51,024 nt of DNA, taken from Microbacteriaceae bacterium. Lineage in GTDB: Bacteria > Actinomycetota > Actinomycetes > Actinomycetales > Microbacteriaceae. Position 1 is the stretch's first letter. Each line of letters opens with the position of its first letter. The stretch spans positions 1 to 51,024 of the forward strand of contig CANGNZ010000004.1 in the NCBI GenBank assembly GCA_947455435.1, written 5' to 3'. Below are positions 34,998 to 44,866 of the stretch, one piece after another. The position numbers were made by a program, and so were the translations under genes. Under the pieces are notes generated by a model. That model ran no database searches. It saw only the letters and a program-made list of their open reading frames with translations, and had not been told where the DNA came from.

Positions 34998-35357
34998 CTA
35001 GGAATTCCAGATCGTCCACATGCGCAAAAGCATCACCGCAATCGTGAGCCCGCCGATGCCGAGAATGATCGTCGCATTCTTGGTTTTCTCGGCCAGAGCG
35101 AAAAATGCGGCAGCAACTGGCACGATCAGTGCGACGAGGAGATAGCCGAAGAATTCGAAGATCGAACCCTTGGACGCCTCTCCCCCTGCCAAAACGAATA
35201 TCGCAACAAACAATTGCCCGATAACTAAAAGTTCGACGACTCCGGTGGCGACTAGCGACGCCGACTTTAGCTTCATGCCGAACAATCCCAAAAGAAGATT
35301 TATCGCACCGATAACGGCGGCAATGCCCATAAACCAAAAGGCTTGAGCTTCGATCAC
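34998..35357 (-). CDS. Small integral membrane protein of unknown function
   Basis: This 119-aa protein has four hydrophobic helices (about 6-28, 33-58, 68-90, 95-115). The start ATG overlaps the truB stop by 4 nt (ATGA), which selects this frame over an overlapping one. The Gly/Lys loop FGMKLKSAS and the acidic AEKTKNAT loop are the main polar parts. No known family is recognised. It is translationally coupled to truB and followed by the pst cluster. Confidence 0.72.
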   Translation of the reverse strand: MIEAQAFWFMGIAAVIGAINLLLGLFGMKLKSASLVATGVVELLVIGQLFVAIFVLAGGEASKGSIFEFFGYLLVALIVPVAAAFFALAEKTKNATIILGIGGLTIAVMLLRMWTIWNS

Positions 35358-36223
35358 TTGGCAACCTCCGGAAACACCACGAGCGACTTGTATTGCGAGC
35401 CAGACCTGGTGAGCATTGCCAACAATCGGCCGCTAGGGGAAAAGGCAGCGACTGGTTCGCTCAGTTTTTCGCCTGCCTTCAAACGCTTGCCGTGAATCAG
35501 GTCGGTTGCCTCAGAATCGTTGAGGTCTAGGCAGTCGAATTGGCTTCTTGCGGCGTCCTCCATCGAGGTAACCACGAGTGCATCTTCGAGCGTCTTAGCG
35601 TCTTCGACTCGGTATGCGCCAATTCGTGTGCGACGAAGCGCGGTTAGGTGGCCGCCAACACCGAGGCTCGCACCTAGATCGCGCGCTAGAGCGCGGATGT
35701 AAGTGCCAGAAGAGCAGTCGATAACGGCGTCAACATCTACGAATTGACCTTCGCGTTTGATGCCAAGAACCTCAAACTTAGAGACGGTTACTGGGCGAGC
35801 TGCCAGTTTGACTTCGTCTCCCCCTCGAACGAGAGCGTAGGCTCTCTCGCCGTCAACCTTCATGGCACTAACCGATGAAGGAACCTGCATGATTTCACCT
35901 GTCAGTGGCTTAATCGCCTCGCTGATTTGCTCGTCTGTTACCGCGGATGCGTCCGCGGTAGAAACAACATCACCTTCGCGATCGTCAGTAACGGTTGAAG
36001 CGCCGAGGCGAATGGTTGTTACGTAGGTTTTATCTTCGACAACCAAAAAAGTGAGCAACTTGGTTGCCTGTTCGATGCCGAGAATGAGCAACCCCGTTGC
36101 CATCGGGTCGAGGGTGCCCGCGTGGCCAACCCTGCGAGTGTTTGCCATGCGACGAACCCGAGCAACCACATCATGACTGGTGTGGCCCTCGGGTTTGTCG
36201 ATCAGGGCTAGGCCTTGAAGCAT
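35354..36223 (-). CDS. truB: tRNA pseudouridine(55) synthase
   Basis: TruB makes pseudouridine 55 in the T-loop of tRNAs. The 289-aa protein has LIDKPEGHTSHDVVARVRR, and the catalytic Asp39 in GHAGTLDPMATGLL. The C-terminal half carries SGTYIRALARDLGASLGVGGHL (substrate loop) and a small PUA-like end. The ATG immediately follows the rbfA stop. The infB-rbfA-truB order is widely conserved. Confidence 0.96.
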   Translation of the reverse strand: MLQGLALIDKPEGHTSHDVVARVRRMANTRRVGHAGTLDPMATGLLILGIEQATKLLTFLVVEDKTYVTTIRLGASTVTDDREGDVVSTADASAVTDEQISEAIKPLTGEIMQVPSSVSAMKVDGERAYALVRGGDEVKLAARPVTVSKFEVLGIKREGQFVDVDAVIDCSSGTYIRALARDLGASLGVGGHLTALRRTRIGAYRVEDAKTLEDALVVTSMEDAARSQFDCLDLNDSEATDLIHGKRLKAGEKLSEPVAAFSPSGRLLAMLTRSGSQYKSLVVFPEVAK

Positions 36224-36664
36224 TTAGCTCTCGTCGTCGTCGTGAGACTTGGGTTCTTTATAAGGGTTCTCGTCGCCGGCAAACTTTGCCTCGGCGGCCA
36301 GGCGAGCGATCTCTTCATCTCGGGCCTTGGCTTCAGCCAAAACATCGTTCAAATGTGCGGCAACCTCTGGAACCTCATCGGTTACGAACTCGATGGTCGG
36401 GGTCAGTCGAATCGACAAACCACGGCCAACCTCACGGCGAATGATGCCGCGGTTCTTCTCGATTATTGCCCCAGAGCGCTTCTTGTCTTCATCTGAGCCG
36501 AAAACTGTGAAGAAGATTTTGGCGTGCTGAAGATCAGGCGTGACTCGCACATCGGTAATGGTGACGAAGCCTAGATCCGGGTCTTTTACGGCCCGCTCTA
36601 GCGCCTCGGCAACCAAAACTTTGATGCGCTCGGCCAGCTTTCTGGCGCGTGCGTGATCAACCAT
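36224..36664 (-). CDS. rbfA: Ribosome-binding factor A
   Basis: RbfA assists late 30S maturation near the 16S 5' end. The 146-aa protein has a KH-like core with ARARKLAERIKVLVAEALER, LGFVTITDVRVTPDLQHAKIFFTVFG and GLSIRLTPTIEFVTDE. The tail from about residue 115 is charged and probably flexible (ENPYKEPKSHDDDES). AGGAG lies 6 nt before the ATG. It is 9 nt after infB. Confidence 0.96.
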   Translation of the reverse strand: MVDHARARKLAERIKVLVAEALERAVKDPDLGFVTITDVRVTPDLQHAKIFFTVFGSDEDKKRSGAIIEKNRGIIRREVGRGLSIRLTPTIEFVTDEVPEVAAHLNDVLAEAKARDEEIARLAAEAKFAGDENPYKEPKSHDDDES

Positions 36665-36673
36665 GAACTACTC

Positions 36674-39277
36674 CTAGACTCGTGGCTTTTCGCGCATCTC
36701 GTAGGTCTCGATGATGTCTTCGAGCTCTAGTTCGTTGAACGAACCGAGTCCGATACCACACTCGAAGTCAGTCTTGACTTCGTTTGCGTCATCTTTGAAA
36801 CGCTTAAGCGAATCGATGGTGAGACCGGTCGCAATGATTTCGCCACGGCGAAGAACACGTGCTAGCGAGTTGCGCTTGATCGAACCGGTGCGAACAATCG
36901 AACCGGCGATGGTGCCGACCTTCGAAGACTTGAACAGTTCGCGAACCTCTGCGGTACCGAGCTGTGCTTCTTCGTATTCCGGCTTGAGCATGCCCTTGAG
37001 TGCGCTCTCAATGTCTTCAAGCGCAGCGTAGATGACCGAGTAGTGACGAACGTCGACACCCTCGCGATCTGCGCGCTCCTTCGCTTTGTTGTCTGGGCGA
37101 ACGTTGAAGCCAATGATGATTGCGTTGTCGACTGTTGCCAGGTTGACGTCAGATTCGGTAATCGCACCAACACCGCGGTGGATGATTCTGAGCTGAACGC
37201 TGTCGTCGACCTCGATCTTGAGCAATGCGTCTTCGAGTGCTTCAACGGCACCAGAGACGTCACCCTTGATGACGAGGTTGAGGGACTCGACCTTACCCTC
37301 TTCGAGGGCCTTGGTGAAGTCCTCGAGCGAGATGCGCTTGCGAGTCTTGGCAAGTAGTGCGTTACGGTCGGCTGCCTCACGCTTTTCGGCGATCTGGCGA
37401 GCCTGGCGCTCGTCTTCTGCAACCACGAAGGTGTCACCGGCGCGAGGCACCGACTGAAGACCAAGAACCTGAACCGGGCGGCTCGGGCCAGCCGATAGGA
37501 CTGCGTCGCCGTTTTCGTCGAACATCGCACGGACGCGTCCGTGAGCTGCACCAGCAACGATCGAGTCACCGACCTCGAGGGTTCCGGTTTGGATCAGAAC
37601 TGTTGCAACCGAGCCACGACCCTTGTCGAGGTTGGCTTCGATCGCAACACCGCGGGCGTCACGGTTAGGGTTTGCGCGGAGGTCTAGCGCGGCGTCTGCG
37701 GTCAGCAACACTGCGTCTAGAAGCTCAGGGATTCCCTTGCCGGTTAGCGCCGAAACGTTCACGAACATGACATCGCCGCCGTACTCTTCAGCAACCAAGT
37801 TGAACTCGGTTAGCTGCTGGCGAATCTTGTCTGGGTTTGCACCCTCCTTGTCGACCTTGTTCACTGCGACAACGATTGGCACACCAGCCGACTGAGCGTG
37901 GTTCAACGCTTCAACCGTCTGAGGCATAACGCCGTCGTCTGCAGCGACTACAAGGATCGCAATGTCGGTGACCTGCGCACCACGGGCACGCATGGCAGTG
38001 AACGCCTCGTGACCAGGGGTGTCAATGAAGGTGATTGCGCGGTCGATGCCCTCGTGCACTGCGTGCACCTGGTAGGCACCGATGTGCTGGGTGATTCCGC
38101 CGGCTTCGCCAGCCTGCACGTTAGCGTTTCGAATCGAGTCGAGCAAGCGAGTCTTACCGTGGTCAACGTGACCCATTACGGTTACCACCGGTGGGCGCGC
38201 TGCTAGGTCTTCGTCGTCTTCATCGAGTTCGGTCGAGATGTCTAGGCCGAACGAGTCGAATAGTTCCTTCTCTTCGTCCTCTGGAGAAACAACTTCGATT
38301 CGGTAGCCAAGCTCGGCGCCAAGAATCTCGAAAGTCTCGGCATCTAGCGACGCGGTTGCAGTTGCCATCTGACCAAGGTGGAATAGCACCGTGATCAGCT
38401 GACCAGCATTGGCATCGATCTTGTCTGCGAAGTCCTGGATGCTAGCTCCACGACGAAGACGGATGACGGTAGAGCCGTCGCCACGAGGCACAACTGCGCC
38501 ACCGAGGCTCGGAGCCATTCTTTGTTCAAACTCTTCGCGTTTCGTCCGCTTCGACTTGCGAGCCTTCGATGCACCACGTGCACCGCCCTTGCCGAATGCA
38601 CCAGCTGTGCCACCACCGCGGCCACGGCCACCGGCACCCGGACGAGCGCCACCGAAGCCACCACCGGCAGGAGCACCGGCACCAGCGCCAGCACCTGCGC
38701 CACCGAAACCTGGGCGGGCACCGCCGCCGAAACCTGGGCGGGCGCCTGCGCCACCAGGGCCACCGGCACCTGCTGGGCGTGGGCCACCAGGGCGACCTGG
38801 AGCACCGCCAGGGCGACCAGGGCCACCGGTGCGCGGAGCACCTGGGCGACCCATGCCCTGGTTAGAAGAGAATGGGTTGTTACCCGGGCGAGCCATCGGG
38901 CGAGGAATGCCCATGCCCTGGCTTGCTGCGAACGGGTTGTTGCCCGGGCGAGGAATACCTGGGGTTGCTGGAGCCGGAGCCTCGGCCTTAGGCGCTTCTG
39001 GAGCGACCTCCGGCTTCGGTGCCTCTGGTGCAACTACTTCTTCAGCCTTAGGTGCTGAAGGCTTTGGAGCCGCAGGTGCCTTAGGAGCCGCCTTGGGTTC
39101 TTCAACCTTTGGCTTAGCGTTTGGGAACGCGTCGCGGAGCTTCTTAGCTACCGGAGGCGTGATTGTGGATGATCCACCCTTGACGAATTCGCCAAGTTCT
39201 TTAAGTTTGTCTAGTGCAACCTTGGTATCGATACCAAGTTCTTTAGCAATGTCGTAAACGCGGGGTAATGCCGCCAC
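36674..39277 (-). CDS. infB: Translation initiation factor IF-2
   Basis: IF-2 is the GTPase that brings initiator tRNA to the 30S and promotes subunit joining. The start is a GTG at 39277 ([15 protein letters not shown]) with AGGAG 5 nt upstream, giving 867 aa. Residues 1-50 are the N-terminal helical domain. A long low-complexity linker (about 60-245) contains Ala/Pro/Glu-rich then Gly/Arg/Pro-rich sequence with two PGNNPF repeats. The G domain has G1 GHVDHGKT, G3 DTPGHEAFT and G4 NKVDKE. Two beta-barrels and the C-terminal fMet-tRNA domain follow. It lies between ylxR and rbfA. Confidence 0.97.
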   Translation of the reverse strand: MAALPRVYDIAKELGIDTKVALDKLKELGEFVKGGSSTITPPVAKKLRDAFPNAKPKVEEPKAAPKAPAAPKPSAPKAEEVVAPEAPKPEVAPEAPKAEAPAPATPGIPRPGNNPFAASQGMGIPRPMARPGNNPFSSNQGMGRPGAPRTGGPGRPGGAPGRPGGPRPAGAGGPGGAGARPGFGGGARPGFGGAGAGAGAGAPAGGGFGGARPGAGGRGRGGGTAGAFGKGGARGASKARKSKRTKREEFEQRMAPSLGGAVVPRGDGSTVIRLRRGASIQDFADKIDANAGQLITVLFHLGQMATATASLDAETFEILGAELGYRIEVVSPEDEEKELFDSFGLDISTELDEDDEDLAARPPVVTVMGHVDHGKTRLLDSIRNANVQAGEAGGITQHIGAYQVHAVHEGIDRAITFIDTPGHEAFTAMRARGAQVTDIAILVVAADDGVMPQTVEALNHAQSAGVPIVVAVNKVDKEGANPDKIRQQLTEFNLVAEEYGGDVMFVNVSALTGKGIPELLDAVLLTADAALDLRANPNRDARGVAIEANLDKGRGSVATVLIQTGTLEVGDSIVAGAAHGRVRAMFDENGDAVLSAGPSRPVQVLGLQSVPRAGDTFVVAEDERQARQIAEKREAADRNALLAKTRKRISLEDFTKALEEGKVESLNLVIKGDVSGAVEALEDALLKIEVDDSVQLRIIHRGVGAITESDVNLATVDNAIIIGFNVRPDNKAKERADREGVDVRHYSVIYAALEDIESALKGMLKPEYEEAQLGTAEVRELFKSSKVGTIAGSIVRTGSIKRNSLARVLRRGEIIATGLTIDSLKRFKDDANEVKTDFECGIGLGSFNELELEDIIETYEMREKPRV

Positions 39278-39350
39278 TTTTTCTCCTGTCTGGGGCCTTC
39301 CCCAGTCAGGGCAGGCCATTTAAAGCTGTTGGGTACTCATTTCGAGCTAC

Positions 39351-39614
39351 TCATTTTTGTGCCAACATCATTTCTGCCTGTTCTATGTGTGCGGCCAGTG
39401 CCGCGGTGTCGAACTGTTTCTTGGTTCTCAGTGCTCGGCTGAAAGCAAAGCGGTTGATTGCCAGGTCTAAACAGTTTTTGCTCTGGTGAAGCCACGCGCC
39501 TCGCCCGAATGCTCGGCGGTCGAAAACAAGGTTTTCACCTTGGGCGACTGCTCTAAGCAATTCGTTCTGTTTGGCGCGCTGACGACAGCCAACGCAAGTT
39601 CTAACAGGTTCCAT
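39351..39614 (-). CDS. ylxR: YlxR family RNA-binding protein
   Basis: This 87-aa protein matches the YlxR (DUF448) family, with the N-terminal motif RTCVGCRQR and FDRRAFGRGAWLHQSKNCLDLAINRFAFSRAL. YlxR proteins sit between nusA and infB in many bacteria and have been linked to RNA binding and to RNase P or transcription control. The role here is inferred. It lies 30 nt after nusA, 73 nt before infB. No strong ribosome site is seen. Confidence 0.9.
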   Translation of the reverse strand: MEPVRTCVGCRQRAKQNELLRAVAQGENLVFDRRAFGRGAWLHQSKNCLDLAINRFAFSRALRTKKQFDTAALAAHIEQAEMMLAQK

Positions 39615-39644
39615 TGTAACCCCGCCTTTGGCTCAGGTCTAGGA

Positions 39645-40655
39645 CTACTCGCCCTCGAGGATGCTTTCGGGCTGAATATCGATCTTTGCACCGGTCAAAT
39701 CGGCGGCGAGGCGCACGTTTTGGCCTTCTTTACCAATTGCTAGTGAGAACTGATAGTCGGGAACCAGTGCGCGCACGTGAGGTCGGGCATCGGCGTCACC
39801 TGGAATCAGGTAAGCGCTAGAAACCTTGGCCGGCGAGAGCGCCTGTGTAACGAATTCGCAGATGTCTTCGTTCCAGTCAACGATGTCGATCTTCTCTTCG
39901 TTTAGTTCAGCCGAAACTGCGCGGACGCGTGCTCCGAGGTTTCCGATGCAGGCACCCTTCGCGTTCAAGCCAGCTTCGTTGGCGCGAACGGCAACTTTGG
40001 TGCGGTGCCCAGCCTCGCGAGCCACCTGCATGATCTCAACAGCGCCAGAGGCGATTTCAGGAACCTCGAGTGCAAAAAGCTTGCGGACCAACATCTTGTG
40101 GCGGCGCGAAACGGTGACCATTGGCCCACCGCGGCTGCCGCGCTCTACGCGGGTGATGTAAACGCGAATACGTTTGCCGTGGGTGTACTCCTCGCCAGGC
40201 ACCTGCTCTTCTGCAGGCAACATGGCCTCAAGGTCGCCAAGGTCAACCTGAATCAGGTGAGGCTTGGTGCCCTGCTGAATGGTTCCCATGACGATATCGC
40301 CAACACGACCCGAAAATTCGCCCATAAGGTCTTCATCGGCGAGCGCTCGCAGGCGCTGCATGATTACCTGTTTTGCTGACGACGCGGCAATGCGTCCGAA
40401 GTTTTCTGGGGTTACGTCTTTTTCTTCGCCGATGGCGTTGCCATCTTCGTCAAGGTCTTTCGAGAAGATGTGCACGGCGCCGGTTACGCGGTCAAGGTGA
40501 GCCCTGGCTGGGTGAGTCTGGTCGCGCTTCAAGAACACGCCAGTAGTTTTCAAATAGGCGGCGAGAATTGCGGCTTCAATGATTTCGACCAGTTCGCCGA
40601 AGACAATGCCCCGGTCTGACTCGATCGTCTTCAGGATTCTCAAATCGATGTCCAT
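39645..40655 (-). CDS. nusA: Transcription termination/antitermination factor NusA
   Basis: NusA binds RNA polymerase and nascent RNA to modulate pausing and termination. The 336-aa protein has an N-terminal polymerase-binding domain (about 1-110), an S1 domain (about 115-185, GRVGDIVMGTIQQG), then KH1 and KH2 (about 190-330; RTKVAVRANEAGLNAKGACIG, VSSAYLIPGDADARPH, LAIGKEGQNVRLAADLTG). The acidic repeats of E. coli NusA are absent, as usual in Actinobacteria. AAAGGAG is 5-6 nt before the ATG. Only 19 nt separate it from proS; rimP is not present. Confidence 0.96.
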   Translation of the reverse strand: MDIDLRILKTIESDRGIVFGELVEIIEAAILAAYLKTTGVFLKRDQTHPARAHLDRVTGAVHIFSKDLDEDGNAIGEEKDVTPENFGRIAASSAKQVIMQRLRALADEDLMGEFSGRVGDIVMGTIQQGTKPHLIQVDLGDLEAMLPAEEQVPGEEYTHGKRIRVYITRVERGSRGGPMVTVSRRHKMLVRKLFALEVPEIASGAVEIMQVAREAGHRTKVAVRANEAGLNAKGACIGNLGARVRAVSAELNEEKIDIVDWNEDICEFVTQALSPAKVSSAYLIPGDADARPHVRALVPDYQFSLAIGKEGQNVRLAADLTGAKIDIQPESILEGE

Positions 40656-40674
40656 GAAGACTCCTTTTCAGTTA

Positions 40675-42414
40675 TTAAATGATTTCTTGCAGAGCCGAGT
40701 CTAACCCGACAGCGCGACGCTCACCAGAGCGGCGATCCCAAAGGTCGACTTCTCCGTTTTCGAGACCGCGACCGCAGATGACGATGTGCGGCACCCCGAT
40801 TAGCTCGGCGTCTGAGAACTTTACACCGGGGCTAACCTTTTGACGGTCGTCGAGAATCACGGTCTTGCCCTTGGCCTCTAGCTCAGCGGCTAACTTCTCG
40901 GCTGCCTCATAGATGTGTTCGTCTTTACCCGCGGCGACGATGTAGACGTCGGCAGGACTAACCGACTCAGGCCAGATAAGGCCCTTTTCGTCGTGGTTGG
41001 CTTCGGCGAGAACTGCGATGATTCGGGTAACGCCGATTCCGTAAGAACCCATTGTGACGGTTACAAGCTTGCCGTTTTCATCGAGCACCTTGAGATCAAG
41101 TGCTTCGGCATACTTGCGGCCAAGCTGGAACACGTGGCCGATCTCGATGCCACGAGCAAGCTCTAGAGGGCCAGAGCCGTCCGGGGCTGGGTCGCCAGCG
41201 CGAACCTCGGCGATGTCTTTGATGCCGTCGGCTTCAAAGTCGCGACCGTACACGTAGTCAAAGACATGCTTTTCTTTTTCGTTAGCGCCGGTGATCCAGG
41301 CGGTGCCTTCGACAACGCGTGGGTCAACAAAGTACTTAATGCCAGCAAAGCCGCCAGTCTTAGGGCCGATGTAACCCTTGACCAACTCTGGGTGCTTTGC
41401 GAAGTCTTCTTCAGTTGCCTGCTCGACTTCGTTTGGCGCGAATGCGGCTTCGGCGCGCTTGGCGTCAACCTCGCGGTCGCCTGGCACGCCAACCATGACC
41501 AGCGAGCGCTTGCCTTCTGGTGAGGTGAGCGCTAGAACAACGTTCTTGAGCGTGTCTGCGGCAGTCCAATCACGGCCGTCCGCGCGCTTCACGTTTGCGT
41601 TAGCGAGTGCAACCAAGGTTGCGATGGTGGGAGTGTTTGCCGAGTCGTGAACAACCGCTGCCGGCTGGCCTTCGATCGGCAGAGCCGCTGGTGCAGGGGT
41701 AACTACTGCTTCAACGTTTGCTGCGTAGCCGCCAGGTGAGCGCACAAAGGTGTCCTCGCCAATAGGGCTAGGGCTTAGGAACTCCTCTGAAGCACTGCCA
41801 CCCATGGCGCCGGCGTCTGCCTTGACGATCACGTAGTCGACACCCAGGCGGGTGAAGATGCGCTCGTAGGCATCGCGCTGTGCTTGGTATGCGCGCTTTA
41901 GACCCTCGTCGTCGATGTCAAACGAATACGCGTCTTTCATCACGAACTCACGGCCACGAAGGAGTCCGGCTCGCGGGCGGGCCTCGTCGCGGTACTTGTT
42001 CTGAATCTGGTACAGGCAAACCGGTAGGTCTTTGTAAGACGAGTAGAGGTCTTTCACCAAGAGGGTGAACATCTCTTCGTGGGTTGGAGCTAGAAGGTAA
42101 TCGGCCTTCTTGCGGTCTTGAAGGCGAAACAGGTTGTCGCCGTACTCTGTCCAGCGGCCGGTGACTTCAAATGGCTCACGAGGCAAAAGGGCCGGAAAAA
42201 ACACTTCTTGGGCGCCAGCGTTAGCCATTTCTTCGCGAACAATCTTTTCGACCTTCGCTTTTACGGCCAGGCCCAACGGAAGCCAGGTGTAGACGCCAGG
42301 TGCAGCGCGGCGAATGTAACCCGCGCGAAGCAGCAACTTGTGACTCTCGACCTCAGCCTCGGCTGGGTCTTCACGCAGTGTGCGCAGGAACAGGTTTGAT
42401 AAACGAATAGGCAT
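40675..42414 (-). CDS. proS: Prolyl-tRNA synthetase
   Basis: This class II synthetase charges tRNA-Pro. The 579-aa protein is the bacterial type with an inserted editing domain (about 230-390, including [18 protein letters not shown]). Class II motifs are visible: motif 2 in [22 protein letters not shown] and motif 3 in [16 protein letters not shown]. The C-terminal anticodon-binding domain is at about 470-570. The N-terminal [16 protein letters not shown] is typical. It lies 19 nt before nusA. Confidence 0.96.
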   Translation of the reverse strand: MPIRLSNLFLRTLREDPAEAEVESHKLLLRAGYIRRAAPGVYTWLPLGLAVKAKVEKIVREEMANAGAQEVFFPALLPREPFEVTGRWTEYGDNLFRLQDRKKADYLLAPTHEEMFTLLVKDLYSSYKDLPVCLYQIQNKYRDEARPRAGLLRGREFVMKDAYSFDIDDEGLKRAYQAQRDAYERIFTRLGVDYVIVKADAGAMGGSASEEFLSPSPIGEDTFVRSPGGYAANVEAVVTPAPAALPIEGQPAAVVHDSANTPTIATLVALANANVKRADGRDWTAADTLKNVVLALTSPEGKRSLVMVGVPGDREVDAKRAEAAFAPNEVEQATEEDFAKHPELVKGYIGPKTGGFAGIKYFVDPRVVEGTAWITGANEKEKHVFDYVYGRDFEADGIKDIAEVRAGDPAPDGSGPLELARGIEIGHVFQLGRKYAEALDLKVLDENGKLVTVTMGSYGIGVTRIIAVLAEANHDEKGLIWPESVSPADVYIVAAGKDEHIYEAAEKLAAELEAKGKTVILDDRQKVSPGVKFSDAELIGVPHIVICGRGLENGEVDLWDRRSGERRAVGLDSALQEII

Positions 42415-42421
42415 TGGGTTC

Positions 42422-43579
42422 TTACTTTTCGGCTACGACGACCTGAGGCGAACCTACAAGCGCTGGATCCATGGTGGCGGCCAAACGGTTGGCCTCTTCG
42501 ATAAGAGTGGCAACGATTTCACTTTCAGGAACTGTCTTGATGACCTCACCCTTAACGAAAATCTGACCCTTGCCGTTACCCGAGGCAACGCCTAGGTCGG
42601 CCTCACGGGCCTCACCCGGGCCATTCACTACGCAACCCATTACGGCGACGCGAAGCGGAACTGTCATCTTCTCGAGACCTTTGGTGACATCGTTGGCCAA
42701 GGTGTAAACGTCAACCTGAGCGCGGCCACAAGAAGGGCAAGAGACGATTTCGAGCTTGCGAGGGCGAAGGTTAAGCGACTCTAGAATCTGCGAGCCAACC
42801 TTGATTTCTTCAACCGGTGGAGCAGACAACGAGACACGAATGGTGTCGCCAATGCCTTTCGAAAGCAGGGCCCCGAAGGCAACAGAGGACTTGATGGTGC
42901 CCTGAAACGCAGGGCCGGCCTCGGTAACACCGAGGTGCAGCGGCCAGTCGCCGCGCTCAGAGAGCAGCTCGTAGGCCTTCACCATGACAACGGGGTCGTT
43001 GTGCTTGACCGAGATCTTGAAGTCGTGAAAGTCATGCTCTTCGAAAAGCGAAGCCTCCCAGACGGCTGACTCAACGAGTGCCTCAGGGGTTGCCTTGCCG
43101 TATTTCTGAAGCAGGCGCGGGTCAAGCGAACCGGCGTTTACGCCGATGCGAATCGAGACACCAGCGTCTTTGGCGGCCTTGGCGATTGCGCCAACCTGGT
43201 CATCGAACTGGCGAATGTTGCCAGGGTTTACGCGAACGGCGCCACAACCGGCATCGATTGCCTGAAACACGTACTTTGGCTGAAAGTGAATGTCGGCGAT
43301 TACCGGAATCTGCGACTTTCGAGCAATCAGGTGAAGGCGATCGGCGTCGTCTTGGCTAGGCACTGCCACGCGGACGATGTCGCAACCAGACGCGGTTAGC
43401 TCTGCAATCTGCTGCAGAGTAGCGTTCACATCGGTTGTCGGAGTAGTGCACATCGACTGCACAGAGATCGGTGCGTCACCGCCAACGGCGACCTTGCCAA
43501 CCATTATCTGGCGGGTCTTGCGCCTTGGAGTAAGAACTGGGGGCGGAGTCTTGCGAGGTCCTAGATTGATTGCAGCCAC
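42422..43579 (-). CDS. ispG: 4-hydroxy-3-methylbut-2-enyl diphosphate synthase
   Basis: IspG converts the cyclic diphosphate of the MEP pathway to HMBPP using a 4Fe-4S cluster. Cluster ligands are Cys281 and Cys284 ([11 protein letters not shown]) and Cys316 ([10 protein letters not shown]), with the nearby conserved Glu. The TIM barrel occupies residues about 25-265 ([28 protein letters not shown]). The 385-aa protein starts with GTG; no ribosome site is present, but TAGACT ends exactly 6 nt upstream. It forms, with the RseP-like gene and dxr, a cluster that includes two MEP-pathway enzymes. Confidence 0.96.
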   Translation of the reverse strand: MAAINLGPRKTPPPVLTPRRKTRQIMVGKVAVGGDAPISVQSMCTTPTTDVNATLQQIAELTASGCDIVRVAVPSQDDADRLHLIARKSQIPVIADIHFQPKYVFQAIDAGCGAVRVNPGNIRQFDDQVGAIAKAAKDAGVSIRIGVNAGSLDPRLLQKYGKATPEALVESAVWEASLFEEHDFHDFKISVKHNDPVVMVKAYELLSERGDWPLHLGVTEAGPAFQGTIKSSVAFGALLSKGIGDTIRVSLSAPPVEEIKVGSQILESLNLRPRKLEIVSCPSCGRAQVDVYTLANDVTKGLEKMTVPLRVAVMGCVVNGPGEAREADLGVASGNGKGQIFVKGEVIKTVPESEIVATLIEEANRLAATMDPALVGSPQVVVAEK

Positions 43580-43585
43580 AGAGTA

Positions 43586-43591
43586 AGTCTA
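43586..43591 (-). promoter_or_regulatory. Likely leaderless -10 box of ispG
   Basis: TAGACT lies in the 17-nt gap between the RseP-like gene and ispG and ends exactly 6 nt before the GTG. No Shine-Dalgarno sequence is present. It is identical to the hexamer before gabT. Confidence 0.45.
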
Positions 43592-43596
43592 AAACC

Positions 43597-44832
43597 CTAG
43601 AAGCTAATTGGGTTCACTAGGTCGGCTAAGACCATAAGGATTCCGGCCAAGAACAAGACCACAAACATCACCTGTGCAATCGGTGCCATCAGCGCCGTAT
43701 CGACAGGGCCAGGATCTTTCTTGCCAAGCAACTTGAACAAACCACGTTTCAGATACTCGTAAACGCCACCGGCGATGTGACCGCCATCAAGCGGCGGTAG
43801 AGGAATCATATTGAAAACGAAAAGCGCAATGTTCAGCGAACCAAGGAGATAGAACCAGTAGGCCAAGGAGTCGACTTTGGTCGATGCCTGAGCCACTCCA
43901 ACGATTGAAACGGCACCGGCAGGGTCACGTTTTTCGCTCATGAAGGTTTTTTGCACGGCTGAATAAACCTGCTGAGGGAACTCGGTGATCATGGCGAAGG
44001 TGCCGGTTACCATCTCGCCGGCTTTGCCGAAACTCTCGCCGAAGCCGAGAGCAACCCGATCTACCGCAAAGTTCACGCCGATGATTCGAACGCGCTTTGT
44101 GGCGGCTTTACCCGTGGCTGGGTCGGTTACCGGCATGGTTACCCACACCGCAGGCAAGGTCTTCACTACAGGCACGCCGTCGCGCTCAACAGTTAGAACC
44201 ACGTCTCCGGTCTTTGATTGAAGAAGAGTCTGAACTTCGGCGTAACTTGCCACCGCCTTGCCGTCGAGTGCTACAACCTTGTCATCGGCCATTAGGCCAG
44301 CAGTTTTTGCCGGCGTGAGCGCCGAACCAGAAATGCACTCCCCCTGCGTCATGGCCGCTACACATTCGACAACCTTCTCTACGCGAGTGGTCTGGGCAGT
44401 AGTGCCGACAGAACTGAAAACACTGGTTAGAACGACAAGACCGATCAAGAGATTTACGAAAGGTCCGCCAAACATGATGATGATTCGCTTCCAGGCGGGG
44501 AGGCTATACAGTGTGCGGGCACCTTCGTCACCTTCGGCCATGTGCTCGGCGTGAGCGCTTCGAGCAGCCGCAATCGTCTTACCAAAACGACGTTTGGCAT
44601 CCTTGCCCTTGCGGTCCGGCGGGTACATGCCAATCATCGTGATGAAGCCGCCGAGTGGGATTAGGCGGAACGAATACTCGGTTTCACCGATTTTCTTACT
44701 GAAAAGTTTTGGACCGAAGCCGATTGCCCAAACCGGCACGCGAACACCGAAAAGTTTGGCCGGAATAAGGTGGCCGAACTCGTGGAGACCGATCGAAAGT
44801 GCCAGACCGACGATGATTACGACTATGCCCAT
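43597..44832 (-). CDS. RseP-like site-2 protease (M50 family)
   Basis: This intramembrane zinc protease of 411 aa has the catalytic motif HEFGH (His17, Glu18, His21) in the first helix, a PDZ domain at about 150-230 (LMADDKVVALDGKAV), and the second metal site in IPLPPLDGGHIAGG near the C-terminus. Membrane helices are at about 2-25, 115-140, 340-365 and 385-405. In Actinobacteria such proteases (Rip1 in mycobacteria) cleave anti-sigma factors and lie between dxr and ispG, as here. Target proteins are not known. Confidence 0.93.
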   Translation of the reverse strand: MGIVVIIVGLALSIGLHEFGHLIPAKLFGVRVPVWAIGFGPKLFSKKIGETEYSFRLIPLGGFITMIGMYPPDRKGKDAKRRFGKTIAAARSAHAEHMAEGDEGARTLYSLPAWKRIIIMFGGPFVNLLIGLVVLTSVFSSVGTTAQTTRVEKVVECVAAMTQGECISGSALTPAKTAGLMADDKVVALDGKAVASYAEVQTLLQSKTGDVVLTVERDGVPVVKTLPAVWVTMPVTDPATGKAATKRVRIIGVNFAVDRVALGFGESFGKAGEMVTGTFAMITEFPQQVYSAVQKTFMSEKRDPAGAVSIVGVAQASTKVDSLAYWFYLLGSLNIALFVFNMIPLPPLDGGHIAGGVYEYLKRGLFKLLGKKDPGPVDTALMAPIAQVMFVVLFLAGILMVLADLVNPISF

Positions 44833-44866
44833 GCGAGAAACCTAACCCAGTTGTCTGACAGTTTGC

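Noticed and set aside
34957-35364. Alternative 135-codon frame overlapping the small membrane protein after truB
   Set aside because: The frame at 34998-35357 encodes clean membrane helices and starts with an ATGA overlap to truB; the alternative is Cys/Arg-rich with no such link.
36862-37569. Minus-strand 235-codon frame inside infB
   Set aside because: It is out of frame with the IF-2 G domain and gives a Ser/Arg/Thr-rich product with no recognisable pattern.
38570-38960. Possible DNA repeat array or mobile element within infB
   Set aside because: The repetition follows codons for Gly, Pro, Arg and Ala in the IF-2 linker; there is no conserved repeat unit with spacers and no flanking duplication.
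38409-39257. Long plus-strand open frame (282 codons) opposite infB, and other open frames of 180-210 codons in the same region
   Set aside because: It is the mirror of the Gly/Pro/Ala-rich IF-2 linker. Its product is a low-complexity Pro/Ala/Gly chain, and infB on the other strand has clear family motifs.
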